In this document: one piece after another, positions 9,798 to 19,876 of the stretch
Layout of the letters: each line of letters begins with the position of its first letter
Position numbering within the stretch: the first letter of the stretch is position 1
Source of the DNA: Ophiosphaerella korrae
Lineage: Eukaryota; Ascomycota; Dothideomycetes; Pleosporales; Phaeosphaeriaceae
Direction: 5' to 3'
Assembly: GCA_028456385.1 (NCBI GenBank)
Contig: JALNQF010000043.1
Coordinates: 1-64,000, forward strand
Length of the DNA stretch: 64,000 nt
Notes under the pieces: generated by a model
Told to the model about the DNA's origin: nothing
Database searches by the model: none
Seen by the model: the letters and a program-made list of their open reading frames with translations, nothing else
Translations under genes and position numbers: made by a program

Positions 9798-11300
9798 ATG
9801 GCTTCACGTTTGTTCGCGAAAGCAGCTACACGGCGATACCTCGCTGGGGATCCCCGATCAGCCATATTCAATCCAACTACCCAAGGATCGTCAACCACCA
9901 TATTTCCAAATCCAAAACATTTACCCAAAGACTTCGGACTTAGAAGCCTCAGTGGTACCCATGTTGCCGGATCGAGGTGTTCCAGGAGATTTTCTACAGG
10001 ACGAGGCTCCGTGGATGAAGGTCGATTTCAAAAAAGATCCAGAGAAATACTGCAAGATTATCAAAGAGTATTGCTGGGAGGGAAATGCCGACAACGATTT
10101 CAAGATCTAATATAATCCTGTGAGAAAGTGGTACCATGCACCGTGGATGCATTTCTCGCAGAATGGCCGAGAGCCTGTGAGCGGGTTGACATTCAAACGG
10201 CCCACACCTGCTGGGAAACTGGCAAAGAGTCAAAATAGAATCCTGCAGTGCTGGGCTATAGGTTTCTACAATAGAATTGGTTTGTTCTGGATCTTCTAGC
10301 TAGTGCAGACGCTTACAAGTCCACAGGGGCTACTGTCTTCGGCGACGTTTGGAGCGATCCAAATAAACCAGACTGGGACAAGTCCGTCAAATTCCCTAAA
10401 GGGACATGCGTTTTCAAGGTATCTATAGTGAACGAAAACTATTAACGATTCGATGAATTGACAATATCAGATTTTACTGACGGACGCAACGGACAAAGAG
10501 CTGCCATTCATGGCAGGCTCGCCGGCTCTACCCGCAGTCATTGCACAGCAGCCTACCGAAGAGGGTTTGAAGAAGAGTAACTACAGCGCTCCACCGCGGA
10601 ACAACTTCACATCCCAAGTACGCCTTGTGCAAGTGGACTTCGCTGTACGAGACGACCGAGCTGATATCGGCTGGGTCTTTGGCACATTTATGTACGACTC
10701 CGCTGTCAAAGAAACAAAGGTAAACTTTTATGAATTGCAGAAAATGACTGAGGCTAAAACTTTTAGGCATGGAATCGAATCATTCCCGTTAATATTTAGT
10801 GGGGTAATGATCCAGAGCTTAACCAGCAGACTTACAACAATGGTGGACGACCCAAAGAAAGATGGCTCAATCCAGTCGCAGATAAGTTGCGAGTATCTCT
10901 AGGAGGTGTAAGAGCCGAAAAATGATGGGGTTAGAATGGCAGGATGAACGGTCCGGCCGACAACTATGTCTCAGCTTGTGCTTCTTGTCATTCTGTGTCT
11001 GAGAAGGACGTAAAAGCACAAATGATACTACCTACCCCGAACCCTCCGACGAACGACAAGGAAAACATGAAGTGGTTCCGCAACATCAAAGCTGGCGAGC
11101 CTTTCACGCCCGGAAAAATTTCTGGCGACTACTCATTGCAATTGATGATGGGTTACAATAATTTCAAGAAGTGGGAAACTGCACAGCCCAAACCTGTACT
11201 GTCCAGTCTTTGGTACAGTGCTAAATATGTGGTGCCTTTCTCGAAGACCCGCGAAGAAGCTGATATTATCGAGGCAAATGACAGGAATCTTCGGAGCTAG
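9798..11300 (+). pseudogene. Cytochrome-c-like (CxxCH) protein gene, multiply broken
   Basis: Fragments in three frames join in order: an N-terminus from ATG 9798; APWMKVDFKKDPEKYCKIIKEY (about 10005-10070); a block near 10100-10250 with VRKWYHAPWMHFSQNGREP; TGATVFGDVWSDPNKPDW (about 10325-10385); then from 10471 ILLTDATDKELPFMAGSPA and LVQVDFAVRDDRADIGWVFG; WGNDPELNQQTYNNGG after 10767; and from 10944 NGPADNYVSACASCHS with a CxxCH haem-binding motif. Two introns keep canonical borders (10419-10470 and 10720-10766). The gene is broken by in-frame stops (TAA/TAG/TGA near 10110, 10800, 10924 and 10932) and frameshifts near 9945 and 10285. Several stops fit G-to-A or C-to-T change. The intact family is, to my knowledge, an uncharacterised fungal cytochrome-c-like protein; the function here is lost. 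Confidence 0.65.
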
Positions 11301-11963
11301 TCCGTCACATTTCCATTTCGTAGTTCTTACGCCGTTGTGTTTGTGGTTCGTAGACCCGTGTCCTTTAATTATTATGTAGTTTCAAAGCCAGATTAAGGCT
11401 CGTGTACCCGCAGGGAAAGAATCTTTATGCTACATATTCGTATCAAGCCCTTTCTGGCACATGAAACCTGTGATTCTTGAATGACAGCACTGTTAGAACA
11501 ATTCTGCGCGACACATTTCTCTGCAGCTATTTGTTTTGCTCTGGAAAGTCTTTGCCCAAAATTGGAAGACTGTATTTGAATTGAGATCGGACTGCACCTG
11601 AAAAAGTATCACCAAGCCTGGAGTACGCGTGTCGGCCATAAGAGCTGGGAAGTAACCTTGGCGTAATCATGCCGCCTACTAATGTCCGCTTTTAGATATA
11701 ACCCCTCTTTTTGGGTTACCAATGCTAGCGTATGGCTGAAGTGACAACTCATCATTTCTACTAGTCTATTTATTCAGCTGGACCTTTCTTCCTTCTCCTG
11801 TTTCTACCGTAGCCCTTTTCTGGATTACTTTTGCCTTTTTTTCACCATTAAGTTCTTGTCTGTATAGAAGAGAAAGCTCTTCTTATGATAAGTGTACAGC
11901 GTTGTTTCTAAAGTGAAGGCCGAATTCTATTGCTACAGCTCTGCAAATGGGCCGGTCCAAGCC
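11301..11963. other. Promoter region of the HET gene
   Basis: No gene is seen. A pyrimidine-rich stretch near 11785-11870 (CTTCTCCTG, CCCTTTTCTGG) is typical of fungal leaders before an ATG. Confidence 0.5.
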
Positions 11964-14147
11964 ATGGTACCGTCCACCGATTTGACTGGAAGCGAAAAAG
12001 GCCCAATCGCGTCATCTAACCTCCCACTTCCCAGCAACGAAGTTAGTAGTCAGTCTTCGTCTGCATGTTTAAACTGCAGTAAAATTGCATCCGCAGTCCG
12101 CGACCGGCTGGCATTTTCAAAATTGAATCGTATCCGGATCGGTTCCCCTCAAAGCTTTAAAGTGGCTGCAATAGACTGCCCGACGTGCGCAAAACTGGAC
12201 GCGATATTTCAGCCACGTAATTTAAGCGAAAACTTTCCGCTAGCAGTAAGTTTTGGAAATGGTAGATTATCGATCACGGGCGATGTCGAAAATGCCTCTG
12301 GGAACATAGTATTCCTTGACGTCCTTTCGTCCCGGGCTCTAGGCCCTGGACATCAATACTACACTCCGCCCAACGCCAAAAATATTAATCTCGCCCAAAT
12401 CGAATCCTGGCTATCTCAATGCGACTCCGGGCATGGTCCTGAGTGTCATCCCGATCACAAATACAGTCCAATCCACCAGTTACTCTTCATCGATGTGTAT
12501 GATTCGTGTATTGTGGCCAATAATTCGCAAGCCAAGTTCACTGCATTATCTTATGTTTGGGGCCAAACCGTTGAACCACCTTTTCAGACTACCAAATCCA
12601 ACAAGGAGGAACTATGCCAGCCAGGATCATTCTCAAAGAAGTGGAGTCAACTCCCTAAAACTGTTCAAGACGCGATACTGCTAAGTAAACGGCTGCAAGT
12701 TCGCTATATCTGGATTGATCGATTCTGCATTGTGCAGGATGACACAGACTCGATAAATGAGAACATCAATGCAATGGCCTCAATATACTCGCAATCCTAC
12801 TTCACGATTGTAGCGACTGATGGTAGCGGCCCTGAATTTGGGCTGCGCGGCACTGGTACTACTTCTAAGCCAAGAGAACTCCCAAAAAATCTACGTAACG
12901 ATATGACTATACTCAACTTTGAGAACTTCGAGTTTCTAGATTTCGGGAATAGCACCACGATGCAAGGGACTTGGTACTCACGTGCGTGGACATATCAAGA
13001 GCGCTTGGTATCTCGACGGTCTCTAGTTTTTGACAACGGCTTGGTCCGCCTAGAGTGTCAGAGTGGGGAATTTTCTGAGACACTTGGGCTGTTTACGAGC
13101 CGTCAGCATGAGTGGTTGCTCCCAATACTTCCTTGGCCCTCCCGACAATTATACAATAAACTTGTCCAAGGATATGCTAGTAGAAAAATCACTGCTCCCT
13201 CAGATGCACTAAAAGCATTTTCTGCGGTTACAGATGCGCTCGCGCCAAGCTTTCCTGGAGGTTTTATCTGGGGCTTACCTGCGTTTTATTTAGATTGTGC
13301 GTTGGATTGGGCGCATACAAGTGCTAGCACCAGACGAGGAAATATGCCTTCATGGAGCTTTATAGGATGGGAAGGGCCCGTTCGAGCGTCGTCTGGATAT
13401 TGGGACCCAAGTCATGAAGGCCGCTCTCTAACTATTCCGATAGGAGTGTGGAAAATAAAGGATAAGGAAACAAAGGAGCTGGTTGAGATCAAGCTTGACC
13501 ACTATGATAGGTACGAAAAGTATGAGAACGAGGAGGTAATCGAGCCGCCAGAGTCTTGGGAGCGCTTTCGGGGTTCATCATGGTTCGGTGGGAAAATTGG
13601 CCCGGAGTATAAGTATATCCCTAAGACGGGAGATGATCGCAAGTACCTGGCGTCGTATGCACACCCCTTGCCTATAGCCCCTCTGACTCCTGTTCCTGGG
13701 GTTGCTACGGCCGAGCCAAAACTCTACGTAACTACTCAGCAGGCATTTTTCACTCTCGGTGAGCCAGTCGACCCCGTGGAATCCGATCCATACAAGCCGA
13801 TCGCTGTGTTTTTACATGATCCTTCAACGCAATGCGTTGCCGGCATTATTGAGACGAGTTTTGGGCAGCGTTCGGAGTATGTTGTGGGCGACAAGTGCCT
13901 TCTGGTTGCGCTATACCATGGTCGTACTGATAATGTGCGCTGGATATTTCCAGGGGAGTACCGCCAGCATGCTGATAAGATGGAAACAAAAAACCCTTTA
14001 AATAGCAAGGCAGTAACATGGGATTGGATTCAAGTACTCTGGGTTGAAGTAAAGGGGGACATTGCATATCGGCGTGGTACTGGCAAGGTTTGGGCTAGCG
14101 CATGGACGAGTACCAAGGTTACAGTGTCTGATATAATTCTTGGGTAA
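11964..14147 (+). CDS. Heterokaryon incompatibility (HET) domain protein
   Basis: One uninterrupted exon. The frame opens at a GTG (11892), but the first in-frame ATG is 11964, giving 727 residues. The HET domain is clear: FTALSYVWG at about 192-200, RYIWIDRFCIVQDD at about 247-260, IYSQSYFTIVATDG at about 275-288 and WYSRAWTYQER at about 337-347. Before it are two Cys pairs (CLNC and CPTC, about 35-38 and 72-75), common in fungal HET proteins. The C-terminal 380 residues carry no domain I recognise. HET domains mediate nonself recognition and programmed cell death when incompatible hyphae fuse. The neighbouring usual SLCI-type motif reads RFCI here, a mild variation. Unlike its neighbours it has no stops, so it may be functional despite lying in a damaged region. 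Confidence 0.85.
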   Translation: MVPSTDLTGSEKGPIASSNLPLPSNEVSSQSSSACLNCSKIASAVRDRLAFSKLNRIRIGSPQSFKVAAIDCPTCAKLDAIFQPRNLSENFPLAVSFGNGRLSITGDVENASGNIVFLDVLSSRALGPGHQYYTPPNAKNINLAQIESWLSQCDSGHGPECHPDHKYSPIHQLLFIDVYDSCIVANNSQAKFTALSYVWGQTVEPPFQTTKSNKEELCQPGSFSKKWSQLPKTVQDAILLSKRLQVRYIWIDRFCIVQDDTDSINENINAMASIYSQSYFTIVATDGSGPEFGLRGTGTTSKPRELPKNLRNDMTILNFENFEFLDFGNSTTMQGTWYSRAWTYQERLVSRRSLVFDNGLVRLECQSGEFSETLGLFTSRQHEWLLPILPWPSRQLYNKLVQGYASRKITAPSDALKAFSAVTDALAPSFPGGFIWGLPAFYLDCALDWAHTSASTRRGNMPSWSFIGWEGPVRASSGYWDPSHEGRSLTIPIGVWKIKDKETKELVEIKLDHYDRYEKYENEEVIEPPESWERFRGSSWFGGKIGPEYKYIPKTGDDRKYLASYAHPLPIAPLTPVPGVATAEPKLYVTTQQAFFTLGEPVDPVESDPYKPIAVFLHDPSTQCVAGIIETSFGQRSEYVVGDKCLLVALYHGRTDNVRWIFPGEYRQHADKMETKNPLNSKAVTWDWIQVLWVEVKGDIAYRRGTGKVWASAWTSTKVTVSDIILG

Positions 14148-14333
14148 CTGTCAGAAACAATGGTCACACGTTGATGAACGCGAGTTGTGGTAAGAATTCA
14201 GTTGATTGGTTGTTGTCTCTATCATCTGCTCGTAAGCTGCTATTGATATGCTTATTGACATTCTTTGTTGTGCTCTATTGCCGAAGGGTTCCCCTTTGTT
14301 GAGTTGGCACGTAGCCGTATTGCCGCTCTTCTT

Positions 14334-15699
14334 TCATAAGGATGCGCCACTTATCTCATGGCTGGCACGTACCCACCACGCCGAAACCCCGAACGCACCT
14401 TGAAGATCTATTTCAAATCTAATCCAAAGCACCCCAAAAATAAAACTCCAAAGCACGAATACTGCAGAAACGAGCCATTTGATCTTGGCCATATCCCATC
14501 CTTCTCGATAATAGATGCCCCATCCGTCGGTAGGCTGACTCAGATCTCCGCAGAGTTCCCCACGAAGTCCCTTCGGGAATTGGTTAAGAAAATATGTACA
14601 GCGCTCATCAGTGCAGGATGGTCCCCTGAATAAATGCCCGAGGTAGTCGGGTAGCGCGGATGGACATGTCGTAGGAGGTATGGGCTTGCAACGGTATTCT
14701 GCGTCATCTTCTGGGTATACTTTGTCCTCCGGCAGAAGGCATTCAAACAAAGAGAAGGCGCAGCATATCTCATGATGTCTAATTTCGACTCTCGCTCCTA
14801 TAAACAGACGAAACTGCCAGATTCAGCGGGCTCGAATTGGGGCGTGACCGAGGATTAACCTCGATGAACTTAATCCCCACGTCCCGGAGTGAAAGTTTTG
14901 ATTTGAACTAGCCTTTCAGGGACGCGAACCGTTCCTGAAAAAATGTGAAAAGCTTCCGATCGTTGTCAATTGTCTCAATTCGATCTTGGAACAGGTCTCT
15001 CCTGTACATCCCTATGATCATACATGATATAACGTGCAGATTCTCTCCCGGAACAGTCATATTTTGTGCTCCTTGGGTCGTTGTGTCTGGCCGAGAGATG
15101 TGTTGTGGTAAGATTGGGTGCGGTCTGAGCTTTGATTTGGGTTTTTGGAATGGCACTCGAACCCATACAAATAGGCGTTGAAAACCCAGCACCCGAAATG
15201 TATTTCTTTGTGAATCTTGGCCTAAAGCAAACGTTGCCCGGAACACTTTTCCATCCTGGCCTTGAGTTCTGATATGCCACCAGGTTTGAGCTCTATTACA
15301 TCTGGCCAGCCTTTCTATCCACACTTCTGCTCTTATAATTACTAAGATATTATGATGAATGGAACGGGAAAGAAGAAAACATACGAATGTACATCTCAGT
15401 TGAGGCGTTCAGGAGGGCAAGGCGGTTCTATTAGCTCGAGATTAAGTAGAACGCTGCGGAAAGTTTGACCTAAACTAACGAGATATCCTTACAGAACGCC
15501 ACGATCTTTGATCTCATGTTGAGACATTTTGGTGCCCACATCCTCTTGTGGGTGCTTGGGGGATCTCTCTTGCATTGGATTCTGTATTGACTCTTGTCAT
15601 TTTTCTTGTGATTGCTAGTGTCTTTTCCGAATTTACATTTGGGGGCGTCACAAAATCCCGCAGTTCAGCCTGAAGAACGCGAAAAGCGTCACTTCCCAC
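14334..15699 (-). pseudogene. Uncharacterised fungal protein with C-terminal membrane segment, broken
   Basis: Minus-strand pieces read in order as one protein: a 15699-15514 fragment rich in Pro/Asn; RQTFRSVLLNLELIEPP near 15445; an intron ending in CAG near 15338; then VWIERLARCNRAQTWWHI, FRVLGFQRLFVWVR and IIGMYRRDLFQDRIETI (about 15330-14960). A 46-base intron (14814-14859) keeps GT-AG borders and a CTGAAT branch, after which come VEIRHHEICC, PEDDAEYRCKPIPPT and a hydrophobic segment (IKWLVSAVFVLWSFIFGVL) followed by GAFGVSAWW. From memory this layout matches a large, uncharacterised Pleosporales family. A single TAG at 14908-14910 and a frameshift near 15375 break it. TAG could derive from CAG by RIP. 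I do not know its function. Confidence 0.55.
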
Positions 15700-16254
15700 T
15701 AAAAATTACCGTGCAATAACGAGATCTTGGAAGTCATTTTCATCAACCGCAAGTTCCTCGTCTTCATCACAACTATCTTCATTAATTTCGGGCTCGGGCC
15801 CAGAGTCATGGCTGGGCCTCAAATCATGTGGACTTCCTTCCTCCTTGGCCCTCTCTAGATCTTTATTGGTGATTCCCCAGTTACTAGCATTCCTGAAAGT
15901 GTCTTCAGTTTAGCCCCAGCCGAGAGCATTCCAGCAGTGACACGTAGTGATTTTTGCATGCCCGTGACGCACATCCGCTGACGCATTAGGCATAGTTCTT
16001 CTGCATAGACATGCTCTGGTTTGTTCCTCATACCGCTGCCCGCGGTAGCCCATAGTCGTAACGAACGTCCTTTGCTGCATGCAGCCGGTTTCTTTAACAC
16101 ATAGCCTTGGGCAGATCAAGATTTATATCAGGCGCAATGTGTTTTGCAACATAAAAGACTGGCTATTGTCTTTCCAGCTATCAAGATCAATCTCTTTCAA
16201 CTTTCATCCCTTCAGTGTTGTACCAAAGTCGCGCCGACGAATCTACCCTCAAAC
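15700..16254. other. No recognisable gene
   Basis: Short overlapping frames only. A run of acidic codons near 15740-15810 on either strand has no recognisable family. Confidence 0.4.
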
Positions 16255-16446
16255 ATGTCTGATAGGGATTCCTCCAGCATTCAGGATGCTGCTTCATCAC
16301 CCAAATATTCACTGGTACTATATCCGGAAAATCAGCCAAAGACGATAGACAAGCGAGGAGGGCAAGAAAGGAAGAGGAGGCTAAGAAAGGAGGAGGAGGA
16401 GGCCAAGAAAGCGGAGGAGGCTAAGAAAGAGGGGACCGACAAATAG
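16255..16446 (+). CDS. Short Lys/Glu-repeat protein, probably a remnant
   Basis: From ATG 16255 the frame encodes 63 residues: a Ser-rich start (MSDRDSSS), SPKYSLVLYPEN, then a charged tail built of repeated EEEAKKAEEAKKE-like units, encoded by imperfect AAGAAAG/GAGGAGG repeats at about 16365-16440. I remember similar short Pleosporales proteins with this start and tail followed by further sequence, so this may be the surviving N-terminal part. The charged tail should be helical. The strand faces the 3' end of the kinase gene. Confidence 0.35.
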   Translation: MSDRDSSSIQDAASSPKYSLVLYPENQPKTIDKRGGQERKRRLRKEEEEAKKAEEAKKEGTDK

Positions 16447-16652
16447 TGGGCTGTTAAATGGCGGATGTGATATGGCTGGGCCACACGACACATGCATCCG
16501 GAACGACCTTCTTACTCTCGCTTCACAACCCCCATCTCCCCATCCGGCCGTTGACTGCACGAAGCTTCCTTGCCAAACGCGCGGCGGAGCTCTACATCAT
16601 ACTGCCTCTGGTCACTAACCTTCTTTTTGACAACTATCCCGGAATCTTCTCT

Positions 16653-18200
16653 CTAGAACCTAGACAATATGTCTTCGAATTCAGGAGACAGCCGAGAGGA
16701 GAATTTAGGGCAAATATGATCCTCAACAACGAAAAGCATAGCGTTGATAGAGTCCAAAGAATACCAAAACCACACCCCTTTTGAATCCCACATCTTATTT
16801 GTAATGCTAGCAAGTGAAAAGTTGTGCTCCAATGCCATTCCACGCTCCTCTTCCTCAAACTGATGCATGAACTCTTGGCGAACCCTATTGAATTTATCAA
16901 AATGTTCTTTTCGTAAATCGTCAATAGTATGCCCGGTGAGTCAATACGAGACGGTAAGCATCTCTGCTGGCAGAGCACACACCCATTCTAGATCAATGAG
17001 GCATGTGATGTTCCATTCTTCGTCAACAAATATGTTGCTCCCGTGGAAATCGCTGAGTTGGAGAATAAATGGGCCGCTGCGGCGCTCCCGTCTGATGTAA
17101 TGATGCGATATCGTACAGAGTACTGTTCTGATAGCTATTTGGCTACGGCAGTCCTCCGCGCTATAAACAGCGTTAGGGTTGCTGAGAAAATATGCGTCAT
17201 GCACAGAAATCATATCAGACACGAATGGCTCCGTTTGTAAATATGTGTCGTTCTTTTGTATAATTCTTGGTGCGCCATCGTTCTCTAATGTCATAATTGC
17301 GCAAGTAAGTGGCCGATTCGATAGTGTTACAGTGCAGTCATCATGGAATCGGAAAGCGCCTATTCTCGGCTGAGGCATACGGGCAAGAAAGAGTATCAAA
17401 TGAGCTATGCCTTTGTGTAGCTTTTTTCGACGGTCTGGATCCTCTCGCCACTTCTCCCATGTATTTGAAAGCATCTGGTCCGTTTCAGGTTCAATATATT
17501 CAAGTAACATGTAGGCAGTAGGTAGGTTATGGACGGTTGGGTTTGGTGTGTACCTTGAGAGATCTGGATATTGGAAGAGACGGTAGAAAAAGCGCCAAAA
17601 CATACATCTAAGGCGAACGTAGAATGGGCGTTACTCCTCGTGTGTGAACTATACATTTTTAGTCGGTAATTGACAAAGTTGAAGCACTACATACATGACG
17701 CTGCTTTGAGAAACCGAAGTCATATAGGAAAGGGATGCGGATATCAGAGCATGTGCTCTGCATCCAGACATATGTTCCTACTTCACAGCTGAGTTTCTCG
17801 TCCACTGTACCAGGATACTTGTTCTCAGCAAGCTTGTGTGGCATTGGGCAGCGTAGAACAAACTTCTTTCCTGAACCATTAGATTTCACCTCTACTAGTA
17901 CACAGATGTTGAAGCTGCCTCGGATCCATTCTTGCGGTGGAAGGACTACGCAGGTGTCATTACGATTAAGATGAAGGTGGTGTCTTATAAGAGCGCAGAT
18001 CGTGTCTCTACACTCCCAAAATTCTTGGAAGAGGTCCTTTGTCGCCTGGACATATGCTAGCTGATGGAGGATGTTTCGTTCTTTATTCGAGGCCGAGGAG
18101 TACGTGATAGGACCGCGGTCAAGGAATTCGTGAGCGAGCACGGTGGTGGTGACGGAAATGCACGGATGCTGATTGAACCTGGGTAATGTAGAGGTAGAAA
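16653..18200 (-). pseudogene. APH-like (aminoglycoside phosphotransferase family) kinase with one nonsense codon
   Basis: The 5' part (18141 to about 17690) gives GSFNICVLVEVK and KKFVLRCPMPHKLAENKYPG, the nucleotide-binding lobe, and GTYVWMQ. An intron near 17610-17690 has a GTATGT donor but its acceptor could not be fixed. The 3' part gives LPTAYMLLEYIEPET, LSNRPLTC and the catalytic stretch LQLSDFHGSNIFVDEEWNI followed by CLIDLEW (about 17050-16990). At 16941-16943 TGA falls where the family usually has Trp (SY-W-LT). The same frame continues for 95 codons (HTIDDLRKEHF to DILSRF) to a normal stop at 16653, so TGG to TGA is the likely single hit. Fungal APH-like proteins are abundant kinases of mostly unknown substrate. 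The start is unclear; another short exon may lie upstream of 18175. Confidence 0.65.
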
Positions 18201-19292
18201 CTTGGTCGCACCTTGAAAACTATGTCATAGGCGTTGGTGTCCGATTGCGGGCAATGCGACGGGGATGCCAAGGAGCGCCACAAGACGCAACGTGAGCGCC
18301 GATGTGCTCGAATCCTAAAACGACCCACAAAAATTCAGCCTGAGTCGAGGAGCTGTGCAAGCGTCCATTCCAAGGGGTACAGAAGGGTTTCGGGACAACG
18401 TCAGCTGCAGACCCTAGCGCCGATCGGAACAGCATCAACACCATACCACGTTCGATTGCAAAACCCCTAACAATGTCGCACATAGACCTAGAAGTCATTG
18501 TAGCTCGGATCTCCGATCAGCACATCCAGCTGCACGCATGAAAGGAGGTGTTCCTTGGGGGGGACTGAGTTATTACCACATGGGGAACAGAAAGTTGTGT
18601 TCCGGGAATGCTAAGATTAGAACACATGTAACTGGATTCTAACTACCTAGCCCAGATGCTATCTACAACTAAAATAAGACGAAAAGAGAAGAGATTCTGG
18701 AATTGCACGATATTGCAGAGTTTTCCGAGCACGAGCCGGCTGAGCCCAAACACTCGGGGCTGAAGACACTCCTGCTGCGGAAAGTAAGGGATGTCATGGA
18801 GCGGCTGGAGGACGAGCTGGATATCTGGCTGGCTGCGGAAAGGGAAGACTAGGACTTTGCAAAGGATTGAGCACGGCATATAGCCTCTCAGACCTAGCGA
18901 GGGGCGTGGTGGAGATTTTGGCTAAACGCACGAGTGCCAGTCGAGGGGTATGGACGTGATCAAGCTATCCGCTGCTCGAGCATCGCTGTTGAATCAGATC
19001 GCAGTCGAACCTTGACATCTCAGGAAATATAGCTGTCTAGCGGGACTGCATATACTAGCTAAAAGCGGCAAATTTGACACAGAAACTTCAATTCAATGCT
19101 ATGAAAACTGTTCTACCGCTTCTGACCGCTTCGACCTGTAAGCTTTCTATACCTCTGATAAACTTTTCCAAAAGTGAAGGTGAGATAATATATCATAGCA
19201 GATACGCCCTTCATTCCATTGCCTTACCGCATCCTTCGGTCCTTCACTAGTTGCCTTCCTACATCCCCTTATTACCTGCATTCACACCCCAC
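18201..19292. other. No recognisable gene
   Basis: Frames up to 90 codons overlap on both strands without a motif. The last 100 bases are a pyrimidine-rich leader for the bZIP fragment. Confidence 0.45.
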
Positions 19293-19876
19293 ATGCCTAC
19301 CATGGAGGCCAATCGGCTCCCTAAGCCTTGGGGCTCTGGGGTAAAACGAGAGCACGCCACCGTTCCCTCCGCGTATATGCACTCTCCCGCCTATAACAGC
19401 ACCTCGCCCGCGCATGTCACCGCGTTTATGCCAGGTAGACCGGTTCTTCCAGCCATCTCTGAGATCTACCGACATCCCAATGCGGAGCAGCACCCATACG
19501 CAGTACCTGCAGTCCCCCCCCCCCCCAAAGACCACCTGCCGCTTCACAACCTCCTATCGCCCCGGGCCAACATAATGGAGTTCGGATGGTACACTCCAGT
19601 CAAAACGAAGCCCGGATCATGGTAACTAGGAACTAGCAAGAGCACCATGTTGGGATTCCCGTCAATGTTGCGGCCGGCTCTAGGGCAGCAGGCAAAAAGA
19701 GAGCGCGCAACGCGATCGCATCAAAGGAATTCCGACAAAGGCGAAAGGAAAAGAAAAGCAAGGCATCCATGAACATTAAACGTCTGGAAGGGGAGGTTCG
19801 CGACAAGAGACCAACCGAGGACAACGAAACACACGAGCGATCGACGGTGAACACTTATCTCGAAGCCAACGGATAA
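19293..19876 (+). pseudogene. bZIP transcription factor fragment
   Basis: From ATG 19293 a Pro-rich frame (MPTMEANRLPKPWG to TKPGSW) ends at TAA 19623. In another frame from about 19660 the sequence VNVAAGSRAAGKKRARN continues with NAIASKEFR, the bZIP basic-region signature N-x7-R, followed by QRRKEKK and a short charged helix, ending at TAA 19874-19876. The leucine zipper is very short (about 25 residues) and lacks clear heptad leucines. The two halves are joined by no good intron, so a frameshift is likely. A C14 run at 19510-19523 is a slip-prone site that could also be a sequencing error. The likely ancestral role was DNA-binding regulation. Confidence 0.45.

Noticed and set aside
11892..11963. 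GTG start extending the HET protein by 24 residues
   Set aside because: Nuclear fungal genes rarely start at GTG and an in-frame ATG with a suitable context is present at 11964.
15110..15175. T-loop-like word near 15128 on the minus strand
   Set aside because: It codes for a conserved-looking stretch of the broken membrane-protein gene and the stem is mispaired.
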